From an uncultured Prevotella sp. (GTDB lineage Bacteria > Bacteroidota > Bacteroidia > Bacteroidales > Bacteroidaceae): a stretch of 8,695 bases of DNA. The stretch spans positions 1 through 8,695 of the forward strand of contig ONQK01000025.1 of the NCBI GenBank assembly GCA_900319895.1, given 5' to 3'. Both the position numbers and the translations under genes were made by a program. Below are positions 1 through 6,098 of the stretch, one piece after another. Position 1 is the stretch's first letter. The number at the start of each line of letters is the position of its first letter. The notes beneath the pieces were generated by a model. The model searched no databases. It had not been told where the DNA came from and saw only the letters and a program-made list of their open reading frames with translations.

Positions 1-101
1 GCAAATATTGCATCGGCATGTCGCTAACCGACGACAACCTCCGGCTCAACCGAATGAAGCCCAAGCTGACGTACATCAAAAAACTCTCAGAAAAAATTTA
101 G
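1..101 (+). CDS. C-terminal end of a VTC-type polyphosphate polymerase domain protein (partial)
   Basis: The window opens inside a reading frame in phase from base 3 that stops with TAG at 99-101. The 32 visible residues include YCIGMSLTD, then NRMKPK, and end KKLSEKI. A tail of this kind, with a cysteine-containing turn followed by a basic Asn-Arg-x-x-Lys-Pro-Lys stretch, is what I expect at the end of bacterial VTC-domain proteins. In yeast, Vtc4 of this superfamily makes polyphosphate from ATP inside a basic tunnel; the bacterial members are presumed cytoplasmic and mostly uncharacterised. The call rests as much on context as on sequence: the next gene encodes a DUF4956 membrane protein, the habitual neighbour of VTC-domain genes. 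The catalytic core lies outside the window, so activity cannot be judged. The stop is 43 bases before the next start, which fits an operon. Confidence 0.62.
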   Translation, partial: KYCIGMSLTDDNLRLNRMKPKLTYIKKLSEKI

Positions 102-144
102 TCTTTTTGCTTAACATTAACCCATAAAAAAATCATTAATTGTC

Positions 145-825
145 ATGAATATTTTGAATTTTACACTAACGAATGAATTTATCGCGATGCTCCAACGCCT
201 GCTGCTGTGCGTGGTAGTCAACTGGCTTATCATCGACCGGTTGTACTACAAAAAAAGCAAGAGGCGCGAATTTTACTTCACATTCATGCTCATCAGCATT
301 GCCATCTTCTTCCTCGTATTCTTCATGATGTTCGAGTTGGAAGACTTGAAGGGCAAGACGGGAATGGGTATCGGCATCGGCCTGTTCGGCATTTTCAGCA
401 TCATGCGCTACCGTACCGATGCCATGCCGGTTAGGGAGATGACCTACTTGTTCGTGCTCATCGCGCTGTCGGTGGTTAATGCCCTGGCTGCCTCTTTATC
501 GTTAATAGAAATTGTCTGTACGAACCTCATCGTGCTGGTGGCCGTATGGATTTGCGAGGCGAACCTCAACCTCACGCCCTGCAAATTGGTGCAATACGAC
601 CGTATCGAACTCATCAAGCCTGAAAGACATGAAGAGCTGAAGGCAGACCTCGAGGCGCGGCTCGGCTTTCCGATCTTAAAAGTTGAGGTAGGCAGCATAG
701 ACTTTCTGCGCGACATGGCAGTTTTGAAAGTGCATTATGACAATCGCGACGACTCGTACATGAACTCTGTGAATAATAAGACGAAATTATCCAATAAAGA
801 TTTAAGCAACATTGAACAGAACTAA
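145..825 (+). CDS. DUF4956 family integral inner-membrane protein
   Basis: This 226-residue protein has about five hydrophobic segments (roughly residues 13-31, 45-63, 72-88, 98-117 and 119-137) and then a soluble C-terminal part of about 90 residues. The family hallmark is the glycine-rich third segment running into a charged loop, GIGLFGIFSIMRYRTDAMP (residues 77-95), followed by VREMTYLF. These features match DUF4956, a membrane family whose genes usually sit beside VTC-domain polyphosphate polymerase genes. No biochemical role is established; a membrane anchor, regulator or conduit for the polymerase product is an inference. The soluble tail (about 140-203) ends in a polar, Asn/Lys-rich stretch that may be disordered. 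The ATG at 145 is the first one after the preceding stop and places the first membrane helix correctly. The next gene begins 13 bases after its stop, so the two are almost certainly co-transcribed. Confidence 0.85.
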   Translation: MNILNFTLTNEFIAMLQRLLLCVVVNWLIIDRLYYKKSKRREFYFTFMLISIAIFFLVFFMMFELEDLKGKTGMGIGIGLFGIFSIMRYRTDAMPVREMTYLFVLIALSVVNALAASLSLIEIVCTNLIVLVAVWICEANLNLTPCKLVQYDRIELIKPERHEELKADLEARLGFPILKVEVGSIDFLRDMAVLKVHYDNRDDSYMNSVNNKTKLSNKDLSNIEQN

Positions 826-838
826 AAAATTTCAAGAA

Positions 839-1582
839 ATGAAACGAATAATTCTACAAGTAGCCATGTGCTTGTCGCCACTTTTTGCGACAGCGCAGAG
901 CAACGGGACTGGGGCGAACCTGTCGGTGGGTATAGAAAAGAAGCTCGACAGCCGATGGAGCATCGGTGCCAGCGCTGAATTCAGGTCAAGAAACACCTTC
1001 AAGACCGCGGACCGGTGGCTTGCCGACTTGTCTGCCGACTACAAGATTTGTACCTGGCTGAAAGCCAATGCCACTTACGCCTTTATTTACGACCATCGGC
1101 GCGACAACACTTCATACAATGCAGACAATAGCCCCAACAATTACCGTCCCTCGTATTGGACCCCCAAACACCGATTCAACCTTGCACTGACAGCATCAAA
1201 GTCCTTCGGACGCTTCAAGTTGTCACTGCGGGAGCGATGGATGTACACCTATCGTCCTGCTAAAGAGACTAAACGATATGACTACGACAACGGCTATTGG
1301 GAGATGAAAGAAGTTAAGAGCAAGTCGGAAAATGTGCTCAGAAGCCGTCTGCAAGGCGAATACAACATACCTAAAAGTAAAATTACGCCCTATGCCAGCG
1401 TAGAAGCCTTCACCGCGAAAAAGCTACTGGAGGAGACACGTTTTACGGCAGGCGCAGAGTTGAAAATCAAGAAAAAACATGTCTTCTCCGCATTCTACCG
1501 CTATTGCCTGGTGAACAAGAGCGCGGATCCAGACGGTTTTGACAAGCAGCTCGTCGGCCTGGAATACAAATTTAAATTTTGA
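839..1582 (+). CDS. Small outer-membrane beta-barrel protein, DUF2490-like
   Basis: The 247-residue product starts MKRIILQVAMCLSPLFATAQ, a signal peptide with likely cleavage around residues 19-20. The remainder alternates polar and aromatic or hydrophobic residues in strand-like stretches (for example SIGASAEFRSRNTF, LKANATYAFIYDHRRD and FKLSLRERWMYTYRP) and ends in phenylalanine (YKFKF), as outer-membrane barrels do. The pattern of an AEFRSRNxF strand, then DRW, then a WLKA strand is typical of Bacteroidetes DUF2490 proteins. The frame is open back to a TTG at 812, but that would overlap the upstream stop and add nine residues ahead of a good signal peptide, so the ATG at 839 is preferred. 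Substrate and role are unknown. Its position between an inner-membrane protein and a surface lipoprotein suggests the outer-membrane part of one envelope assembly, which is inference. Confidence 0.74.
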   Translation: MKRIILQVAMCLSPLFATAQSNGTGANLSVGIEKKLDSRWSIGASAEFRSRNTFKTADRWLADLSADYKICTWLKANATYAFIYDHRRDNTSYNADNSPNNYRPSYWTPKHRFNLALTASKSFGRFKLSLRERWMYTYRPAKETKRYDYDNGYWEMKEVKSKSENVLRSRLQGEYNIPKSKITPYASVEAFTAKKLLEETRFTAGAELKIKKKHVFSAFYRYCLVNKSADPDGFDKQLVGLEYKFKF

Positions 1583-1632
1583 GAGAAAAATAAGCAATTC
1601 ATTAAAAAAACGAACATTAAAAACATACGACT

Positions 1633-2874
1633 ATGGACAAAAAGCATTTCATGTACCTGTTCTTGGGCGCACTGATGACAGTCTGCCTGATTTCATGTTC
1701 AGACGATGACACCCCTGCCCTCCCCATTGATCCCGACATCCCGGTAAAAGACATTTCTTTCGACTTCAGCGACTTGGTTGAAGATGAAGAAACCATACCA
1801 GAGGACATTTATGACCCTTTCTATAAAGACTACATAGAAAATGTTGGAGAGCCCAAATACACTGTATATGTCAAATATGAGGGAAACACCGCGACGATTT
1901 CGGGCGACTACCTCTCTTGCCTTTCTGCACAACCAGAGGTCAACGGCGCACACGTCGTCCTCAAAAGCAGCAACAAGGTGAATTATGTATTGGAAGGGAG
2001 TTCGGACAACGGTTCATTCAAGATTTACAGCGACAGCCGGTTTGTACTGACACTCAATGGCGTGTCGCTCAAAAATCCGACGGGTGCCGCCATCAACTCA
2101 CAAAAAGGGTTGACTAACAACAAGGACAAACAAATGTACTTGCACTTGGCTGATGGTACGGAGAACACGCTCTCTGACGGCGCGAAATATGTATCGACCT
2201 CTGACACGGAGCAGGAAAAAGGCACGATTTTCAATGAAGGCGAGATAATTTTCAGTGGCAAAGGTAAACTCAACATCAATAGCCAAGGCAAAAACGGCGT
2301 GGCATCAGACGACCACATCCGCTTCCGCCCCGGCAGCAAGATATTCATTCAGGCCTCCAACGGCCACGGTGTCAAAGGCAAGGACGGCATCTTTGTCTCT
2401 GGTGGCGTTTTGAACATCTCGGTTTCAAAAGACGGTGCCAAAGGCTTGAACTCGGATGCAAACATTGAGGTCAAAGGCGGCCGGACCACCATTGTCACCT
2501 CAGGCAAGAGCGCCATCAGCAATGAAAACGGGATTGTCGACACAACCAGCTGTGCCGGCATCAAATGCGACGGTTTTTTTGCCATGCAAAAAGGCATTGT
2601 CAACATCAAAAGCACTGGTGAAGGCGGAAAAGGTCTTAACATCAAGCAAGACATAGAGCTCAAAGGAGGAGAAATAAACATCGTAGCCCTAGGAAGCAAA
2701 GGGCTGTCTTCGCCCAAAGGCATCAAAGGCGACCAAAACTGCAGTGTTTCAAAGACCAACGTATACGCTTACAGTGCCAACAGCAAGCCGCTCGACATCT
2801 TCGGCACGCTAAATATAGACAGCAGCCATACTGAAAAAGTGGAAAAAGGCAGGTTCTTCATCCTCAAATACTAG
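1633..2874 (+). CDS. Surface-exposed lipoprotein with Cthe_2159-type carbohydrate-binding beta-helix domain
   Basis: This 413-residue protein starts with a lipoprotein signal (hydrophobic core, then L-I-S-C, with Cys22 the lipidated residue). The cysteine is followed by S-D-D-D, which resembles the Bacteroidetes lipoprotein export signal for display on the cell surface. An acidic linker (about 23-75) leads into a long Gly/Asn/Lys-rich domain (about 77-413). From about 245 onward that domain repeats a unit of the type G-x-K-G, an I-x-x-x-G-G turn, then I-x-I, seen near 246-262, 270-288, 333-350 and 356-366. This is the layout of a right-handed parallel beta-helix and matches the family formerly called DUF4353, whose Clostridium thermocellum member Cthe_2159 binds acidic plant polysaccharide with calcium. 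Members often lie near VTC and DUF4956 genes. Here the ligand is unknown, and no catalytic residues of a pectate lyase can be assigned with confidence. It is the last gene of the operon, 50 bases after the barrel gene and 64 bases before a strong terminator. Confidence 0.84.
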   Translation: MDKKHFMYLFLGALMTVCLISCSDDDTPALPIDPDIPVKDISFDFSDLVEDEETIPEDIYDPFYKDYIENVGEPKYTVYVKYEGNTATISGDYLSCLSAQPEVNGAHVVLKSSNKVNYVLEGSSDNGSFKIYSDSRFVLTLNGVSLKNPTGAAINSQKGLTNNKDKQMYLHLADGTENTLSDGAKYVSTSDTEQEKGTIFNEGEIIFSGKGKLNINSQGKNGVASDDHIRFRPGSKIFIQASNGHGVKGKDGIFVSGGVLNISVSKDGAKGLNSDANIEVKGGRTTIVTSGKSAISNENGIVDTTSCAGIKCDGFFAMQKGIVNIKSTGEGGKGLNIKQDIELKGGEINIVALGSKGLSSPKGIKGDQNCSVSKTNVYAYSANSKPLDIFGTLNIDSSHTEKVEKGRFFILKY

Positions 2875-2938
2875 CGGAAATCCTACTTAAAATCTTAAAT
2901 AGATACATGAGCTGATATTAAATATCACATGTAGGACG

Positions 2939-2973
2939 GTGCTTTTCTGATGGAAATCAGAAAAGCACTTTTT
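2939..2973 (+). terminator. Strong intrinsic terminator of the VTC/DUF4956 operon
   Basis: A 13-bp perfect stem (left arm 2939-2951, right arm 2956-2968) with a GGAA loop is followed directly by five T residues (2969-2973). It begins 64 bases after the lipoprotein stop. On the other strand the same hairpin has no T-run after it, so it is directional for + strand transcription, although so stable a stem could also slow - strand polymerases leaving the receptor gene. Confidence 0.92.
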
Positions 2974-3135
2974 AATTGGCCTCAAGGCATCCGATGAGAG
3001 GTTTGCGGGAAGACCTGTTCGCCGGGACGGGAAGACGAAAGAGGAAAATGATTGTTTTATCCGCTCCTTGGCAACAAGACGGGACGGCATCTTCCCCTTT
3101 CATCAACTCAGCCTCGCGCACTAACCCACGACGTC
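2974..3135. other. Convergent intergenic region, no gene seen
   Basis: This is the gap between the operon terminator and the receptor stop codon. Short open frames exist on both strands, but none has a plausible start region or a recognisable product. The sequence is purine-rich and contains a 9-base direct repeat, CGGGAAGAC, at 3006-3014 and 3028-3036. No T-tailed hairpin serving the - strand receptor gene is evident. Confidence 0.5.
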
Positions 3136-5424
3136 TTATTTATTTTCCCCTATCGTAATGCCCTCGTCGGCCGACTGCTTCAAGCGACTGTCAGCATCCA
3201 CGTTCTTTCTGTTAGAGGTTTTCAGTTTTTTGTTGCCCAAGGCAACGTTTACACCGAGTGTTATTTTCGGGCGACACCAGTTTTTTGTGAAATAAACGGG
3301 AGAGTCCATTCCCGCGACGCGCCCTCTGGCAATATTGGTATTGAAGAGGTCGTGTCCTGACAGCGCAAATTTCCAATCGCCCACACGCTTGCTGATGGTC
3401 AAGTCGGTCCACCATTGCTTTTCCGTCAGATAAAGTCCTGCCGTGAGCGGGCTGTAATAGGTCACCTGCGCGTCAAAAGTCCATTCGCTGGGCAGATAGA
3501 TCGATTGCTTGTGCTGAACATAATATGCGTTGAAGTTGTGACTGTAGGGGACGTTGTTCACCACGCCTTTGTCTCGCTGTAAATGGTATGCCAAATAGGT
3601 TGTAGCCAACCACGACAATCCCCGTTCATTCGTAATGATGGGAATTGGCGTGCCTGCCACGACCCGCAAATACTTGCTGTTTTCCAAATTGATTTTACTG
3701 ATATGATAGGCACTGCCTGTAAGCACAATGTTTTCCACGATAGGATTCTTTTCCGAAGACAGGCTGACTTCGAGCATCGCAGCCCTCATAAACGTGTAGT
3801 TAAGCGAGAGACTGTAGCGCGTGCTGTTTTTCATATCCGTGCTTCCCTTTCTGTTGACAATGGTCGATGAAGACGATATATAAGGCATCAAGTCCCGGAA
3901 ATCCGGACGTTTGTAATAGGTTTGAAAAGTGGCAGAAAGCCGATGGTTTTTCGCCCAATTGTACCCGATGCTGAAATACGGCTGCCAAACCCAGAGATGC
4001 CTTGTCTTGTCGTCGGGCACGGAATGTTCACGGTACTTCCAGTCGTCATAATTGCCCTGAATACCGCCATAGGCGTCAATCGAGTGGTCGTTGTAGCGCA
4101 AGGTGAGGTACGCCGACAACGTTTTTTCTGTATATTTATACGCCGTTCCGGTATTCTGCTCCATCGGGCGCGTATCAATGTCGGAAGTAGTCCACCCGCC
4201 GCCAGTTTGGAATGTCACTGCCGGAGCAAGCTTGTACCAAAAGTCTGTCGATGCCCTTAAATAATGGAAAACGTCTTTCAAACCACTGGTATAAACGCCT
4301 TCCCGCTGATATTCTTTCTTGCTGTTCCTATAGGCATAATCGGCATTGACATTCCACGTCAGCAACTTGTTGCTGACGCTGTGGTAAAGATTTGCGCCCG
4401 CGCCCAGCCTGTCCATATCCACCAAAAGATTCGGAGTATTCTCCAGCTTCTCATCCGACCGCGTGCCATAGATGCGCATACCCACAAAATGGGCGGATGC
4501 GATTTGCAGCTCACTGCCCAATTGGAAAAGATGGCTTTGTTGCGGATTGACGACGGTGGTGTCACAGCCAATCGAGGTGTCCAGCATTTCCTTCCGACGT
4601 CTGTCCGTAAAATTATATGCCACAAAATTCCGCCATTTACCTTCATTGATGTTCACGCGGCCGTTAGCCTGTTCCGAGAGCATCCGCTGATAGCTCAGGT
4701 TGGCCGAAAAGAACGCATTGATGCCCTCGTCCGCCTTTTTCTTCGTGACAACATTCAGCACCGCCCCAGACAGACTCCCATATTCCGAACCTGGGTTTCT
4801 GATGAGTTCTATTTGCTCAACATCCGCTGTGCCCAACGTGGCAAGATAAGCCTTCACTTCTTCGTCAGTAAGCTTCAACACACGCCCGTTGACCGCCACG
4901 GTAAGCTTGTAAAAACCAAACACCGAAAGTCCGTCGGCCCCATCCACTTGCATTCCCGGAATGAATTTCAAGCCATCCAGCACCGTGCCGCCCGCCGCGC
5001 CGCGATGTGCAGCAAGATGATACACCGCGTTGTTGCCTTGATAAGACACGAAAGGGCGGTTGGCTTTGACCACCACCTCGTCGAGTATCGTTTCGTTCAC
5101 GCTGACCACAATCGGCCGCAGACGAACACTTCCTGCCGTCGCATTGACACGAAAATCTTCATTTTGAAAACGCTGGCCCATATAGGAAATGGCATAACGA
5201 TATTCTCCTTTTGGAATCTCCAGATTAAAATACCCCTCAACATCGCATACACAGGGAAAATGCCTCAACGAGTCCGTCGCAGAATAAAAATTCACGACGG
5301 CATTCACGAGTTTTTCGCCATTGCTGTTTTCCACCACCCCAGATACATGAGAATGATCGGCATTTTGCGCCCAAGCGGCAATGCCACTCACAACCAAAGC
5401 CAATAGCATAAAAGTCTTTTTCAT
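3136..5424 (-). CDS. TonB-dependent receptor-like outer-membrane protein
   Basis: The 762-residue product begins MKKTFMLLALVVSGIAAWAQ, a clear signal peptide. Residues about 26-105 form a carboxypeptidase-regulatory-like beta-sandwich (SGVVENSNGEKLVNAVV, then a DVEGYFNLEIPKGEY core). Residues about 115-230 form the plug: LDEVVVKA, LDGLKFIPGMQV, VAVNGR, then IELIRNPGSEYGSLSGAVLN. The remainder is a barrel rich in aromatic strands, ending near LGVNVALGN and followed by about 30 polar residues. This is the common Bacteroidetes architecture of a regulatory-like domain, plug and outer-membrane barrel family 3. Such receptors import ligands across the outer membrane with TonB energy, or serve as peptide or metal receptors; the substrate here cannot be read. 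No SusD-like partner or glycan enzyme is next to it. The N-terminal domain has an unusual C-V-C (residues 58-60). An in-frame TTG at 5448 would add eight residues before the signal peptide, so the ATG at 5424 is preferred. It is convergent with the upstream operon and divergent from fetA. Confidence 0.9.
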   Translation of the reverse strand: MKKTFMLLALVVSGIAAWAQNADHSHVSGVVENSNGEKLVNAVVNFYSATDSLRHFPCVCDVEGYFNLEIPKGEYRYAISYMGQRFQNEDFRVNATAGSVRLRPIVVSVNETILDEVVVKANRPFVSYQGNNAVYHLAAHRGAAGGTVLDGLKFIPGMQVDGADGLSVFGFYKLTVAVNGRVLKLTDEEVKAYLATLGTADVEQIELIRNPGSEYGSLSGAVLNVVTKKKADEGINAFFSANLSYQRMLSEQANGRVNINEGKWRNFVAYNFTDRRRKEMLDTSIGCDTTVVNPQQSHLFQLGSELQIASAHFVGMRIYGTRSDEKLENTPNLLVDMDRLGAGANLYHSVSNKLLTWNVNADYAYRNSKKEYQREGVYTSGLKDVFHYLRASTDFWYKLAPAVTFQTGGGWTTSDIDTRPMEQNTGTAYKYTEKTLSAYLTLRYNDHSIDAYGGIQGNYDDWKYREHSVPDDKTRHLWVWQPYFSIGYNWAKNHRLSATFQTYYKRPDFRDLMPYISSSSTIVNRKGSTDMKNSTRYSLSLNYTFMRAAMLEVSLSSEKNPIVENIVLTGSAYHISKINLENSKYLRVVAGTPIPIITNERGLSWLATTYLAYHLQRDKGVVNNVPYSHNFNAYYVQHKQSIYLPSEWTFDAQVTYYSPLTAGLYLTEKQWWTDLTISKRVGDWKFALSGHDLFNTNIARGRVAGMDSPVYFTKNWCRPKITLGVNVALGNKKLKTSNRKNVDADSRLKQSADEGITIGENK

Positions 5425-5518
5425 AAAATTATTTGATTTTTTATTCAATACATAAGATTGGAATCAGAAAGCTCCATCCGTTTATCCAAATTAGATAAGA
5501 ACGCGGCTATTTACTACT

Positions 5519-5545
5519 CCCCTACAATTGTTCATGGTTGAGGGG
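5519..5545 (-). repeat. Imperfect hairpin in the receptor leader
   Basis: CCCCT plus CAA on one side (5519-5523 and 5525-5527) pairs with TTGAGGGG (5538-5545), giving eight pairs with one bulged base and a 10-base loop. It lies about 95 bases before the receptor ATG, inside the presumed 5' leader. A second short stem, GGTCT/AGACC (5575-5579 and 5592-5596), lies just upstream on the transcript. Part of the first stem could pair instead with CCTC at 5557-5560, so alternative folds are possible. No T-run follows, so it does not look like a terminator. Confidence 0.4.
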
Positions 5546-5615
5546 ATTCACCATTTCCTCAAATATTTTTCATAGGTCTTTTGAGGCTTTGAGACCCTTG
5601 TGAAGCATAGTCCTG

Positions 5616-5837
5616 CTACACTTTCAGGCGAAAAGACGTTTTTCTCGCCATAGGGATAAATTCCATCTTCTTATCGGCCCTTGAGTTGATCAGCCTCCCT
5701 GCACGATTGAAGATGAAGAAATGCGTGAACTTGGTCGACCTCACCAAACGCCTCACGTTCAGGGATTCGGTGTCTTTTTTTACAGGTTCGTACTTTCCTG
5801 CCGCCACAACATTCCTTAAATGCAACGTTGCTTGCAA
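5616..5837 (-). other. Possible decayed reading frame or small hypothetical ORF in the receptor leader
   Basis: A 73-codon frame opens at a TTG, with a stop close upstream and no ATG before internal methionines near the end, and terminates with TAG at 5616-5618. Its last third (FFIFNRAGRLINSRAD, then a tail ending SFRLKV) faintly resembles the end of a C-terminal beta-sandwich sorting domain, but the resemblance is too weak to name. There is no plausible translation start, signal peptide or partner. It could be the remnant of a lost gene or simply an open stretch of a long untranslated leader. Third codon positions are moderately GC-rich in the second half, which is the only mild support for past coding. 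Confidence 0.13.
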
Positions 5838-5891
5838 AAATCTTGAAGATTATGCTTTGAACATAGTACGTTTGTTCTCAGGTTCATCCTC

Positions 5892-5922
5892 GAAGTGCAG
5901 ATTGTATACGGGTTTGCACTTC
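5892..5922. repeat. Perfect 8-bp inverted repeat near the - strand promoter
   Basis: GAAGTGCA at 5892-5899 is exactly complementary to TGCACTTC at 5915-5922, with a 15-base spacer. As + strand RNA the stem could extend inward with A-U and G-U pairs (5900-5903 with 5911-5914). As - strand RNA it would form at about +11 to +41 of a transcript from the promoter at 5940-5971. It may be a leader hairpin or a regulator-binding dyad; the sequence alone does not decide. Confidence 0.5.
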
Positions 5923-5939
5923 TTTGTGTCTTGCGGATG

Positions 5940-5971
5940 CAAAATAATGACTTTTTTTTCATTTTTACAAA
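5940..5971 (-). promoter_or_regulatory. Probable Bacteroidetes-type promoter for the receptor gene
   Basis: Read on the - strand, TTTG (5971-5968) is followed after exactly 20 bases by TTATTTTG (5947-5940), one mismatch from the TAnnTTTG element of the Bacteroidetes primary sigma factor. It would start transcription near 5933 and leave a leader of about 510 nt before the receptor ATG at 5424. No better match was found closer to the gene, where the candidates at about 5490 and 5565 lack a suitable upstream element. The surroundings are AT-rich, so a chance match is possible. Confidence 0.45.
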
Positions 5972-6036
5972 TTTTAGGTAGATTATTTTTCCACCCCAAA
6001 TTTTAACATCAATTAACTAAAATAAGTGATAGAAAG

Positions 6037-6069
6037 TATGAGATATCATTAATAAAATGAGTATTTTTG
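6037..6069 (+). promoter_or_regulatory. Promoter of the fetA-fetB-nuclease operon
   Basis: TATTTTTG at 6062-6069 matches the Bacteroidetes -7 consensus TAnnTTTG exactly. TATG at 6037-6040, 21 bases upstream, is one mismatch from the -33 element TTTG. Transcription would begin near 6075, giving a leader of about 24 nt that is A-rich and lacks a Shine-Dalgarno sequence, as is usual in this phylum. Confidence 0.62.
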
Positions 6070-6098
6070 CACAACACTAACAAAATAAAATTACTTTC

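Larger units (their letters stand above)
5425..6098. other. Long divergent intergenic region with promoters and hairpins
   Basis: These 674 bases separate the receptor (- strand) from fetA (+ strand). No convincing gene lies here. What can be seen: a fetA promoter next to that gene, a - strand promoter match at 5940-5971, a perfect 8-bp stem at 5892-5922, weaker hairpins at 5519-5545 and 5575-5596, and a - strand open frame at 5616-5837 with no recognisable product. The part from about 5940 to 6060 is very AT-rich, with an ATTTTA/TAAAAT inverted repeat (6000-6005 and 6018-6023) between the two promoter candidates. No known riboswitch consensus, such as a cobalamin box, was recognised. Confidence 0.6.

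Noticed and set aside
102..109. TCTTTTTG resembling a -7 promoter element before the DUF4956 gene
   Set aside because: No TTTG-like element lies about 20 bases upstream, and the short gap to the preceding stop fits read-through in an operon.
812..838. TTG start for the DUF2490-like gene, overlapping the DUF4956 stop
   Set aside because: It would add nine residues in front of a normal signal peptide; the ATG at 839 is better placed.
3006..3096. Short CGGGAAGAC / CGGGACGG repeats between the convergent genes
   Set aside because: Only two or three short, irregularly spaced copies are present. They do not form a CRISPR-like array or a clear hairpin terminator.
4264..5406. A 380-codon + strand open frame antisense to the receptor gene
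   Set aside because: It lies wholly inside a - strand gene with clear signal peptide, plug and barrel features. Its translation is His/Arg/Ile-rich with no domain I recognise, as expected for a shadow of biased codon use.
5686..6006. A 106-codon + strand open frame in the divergent intergenic region
   Set aside because: It has no recognisable domain and is Cys/Phe-rich from AT-rich sequence. It runs through the - strand promoter candidate and the perfect hairpin and lacks a plausible start region.
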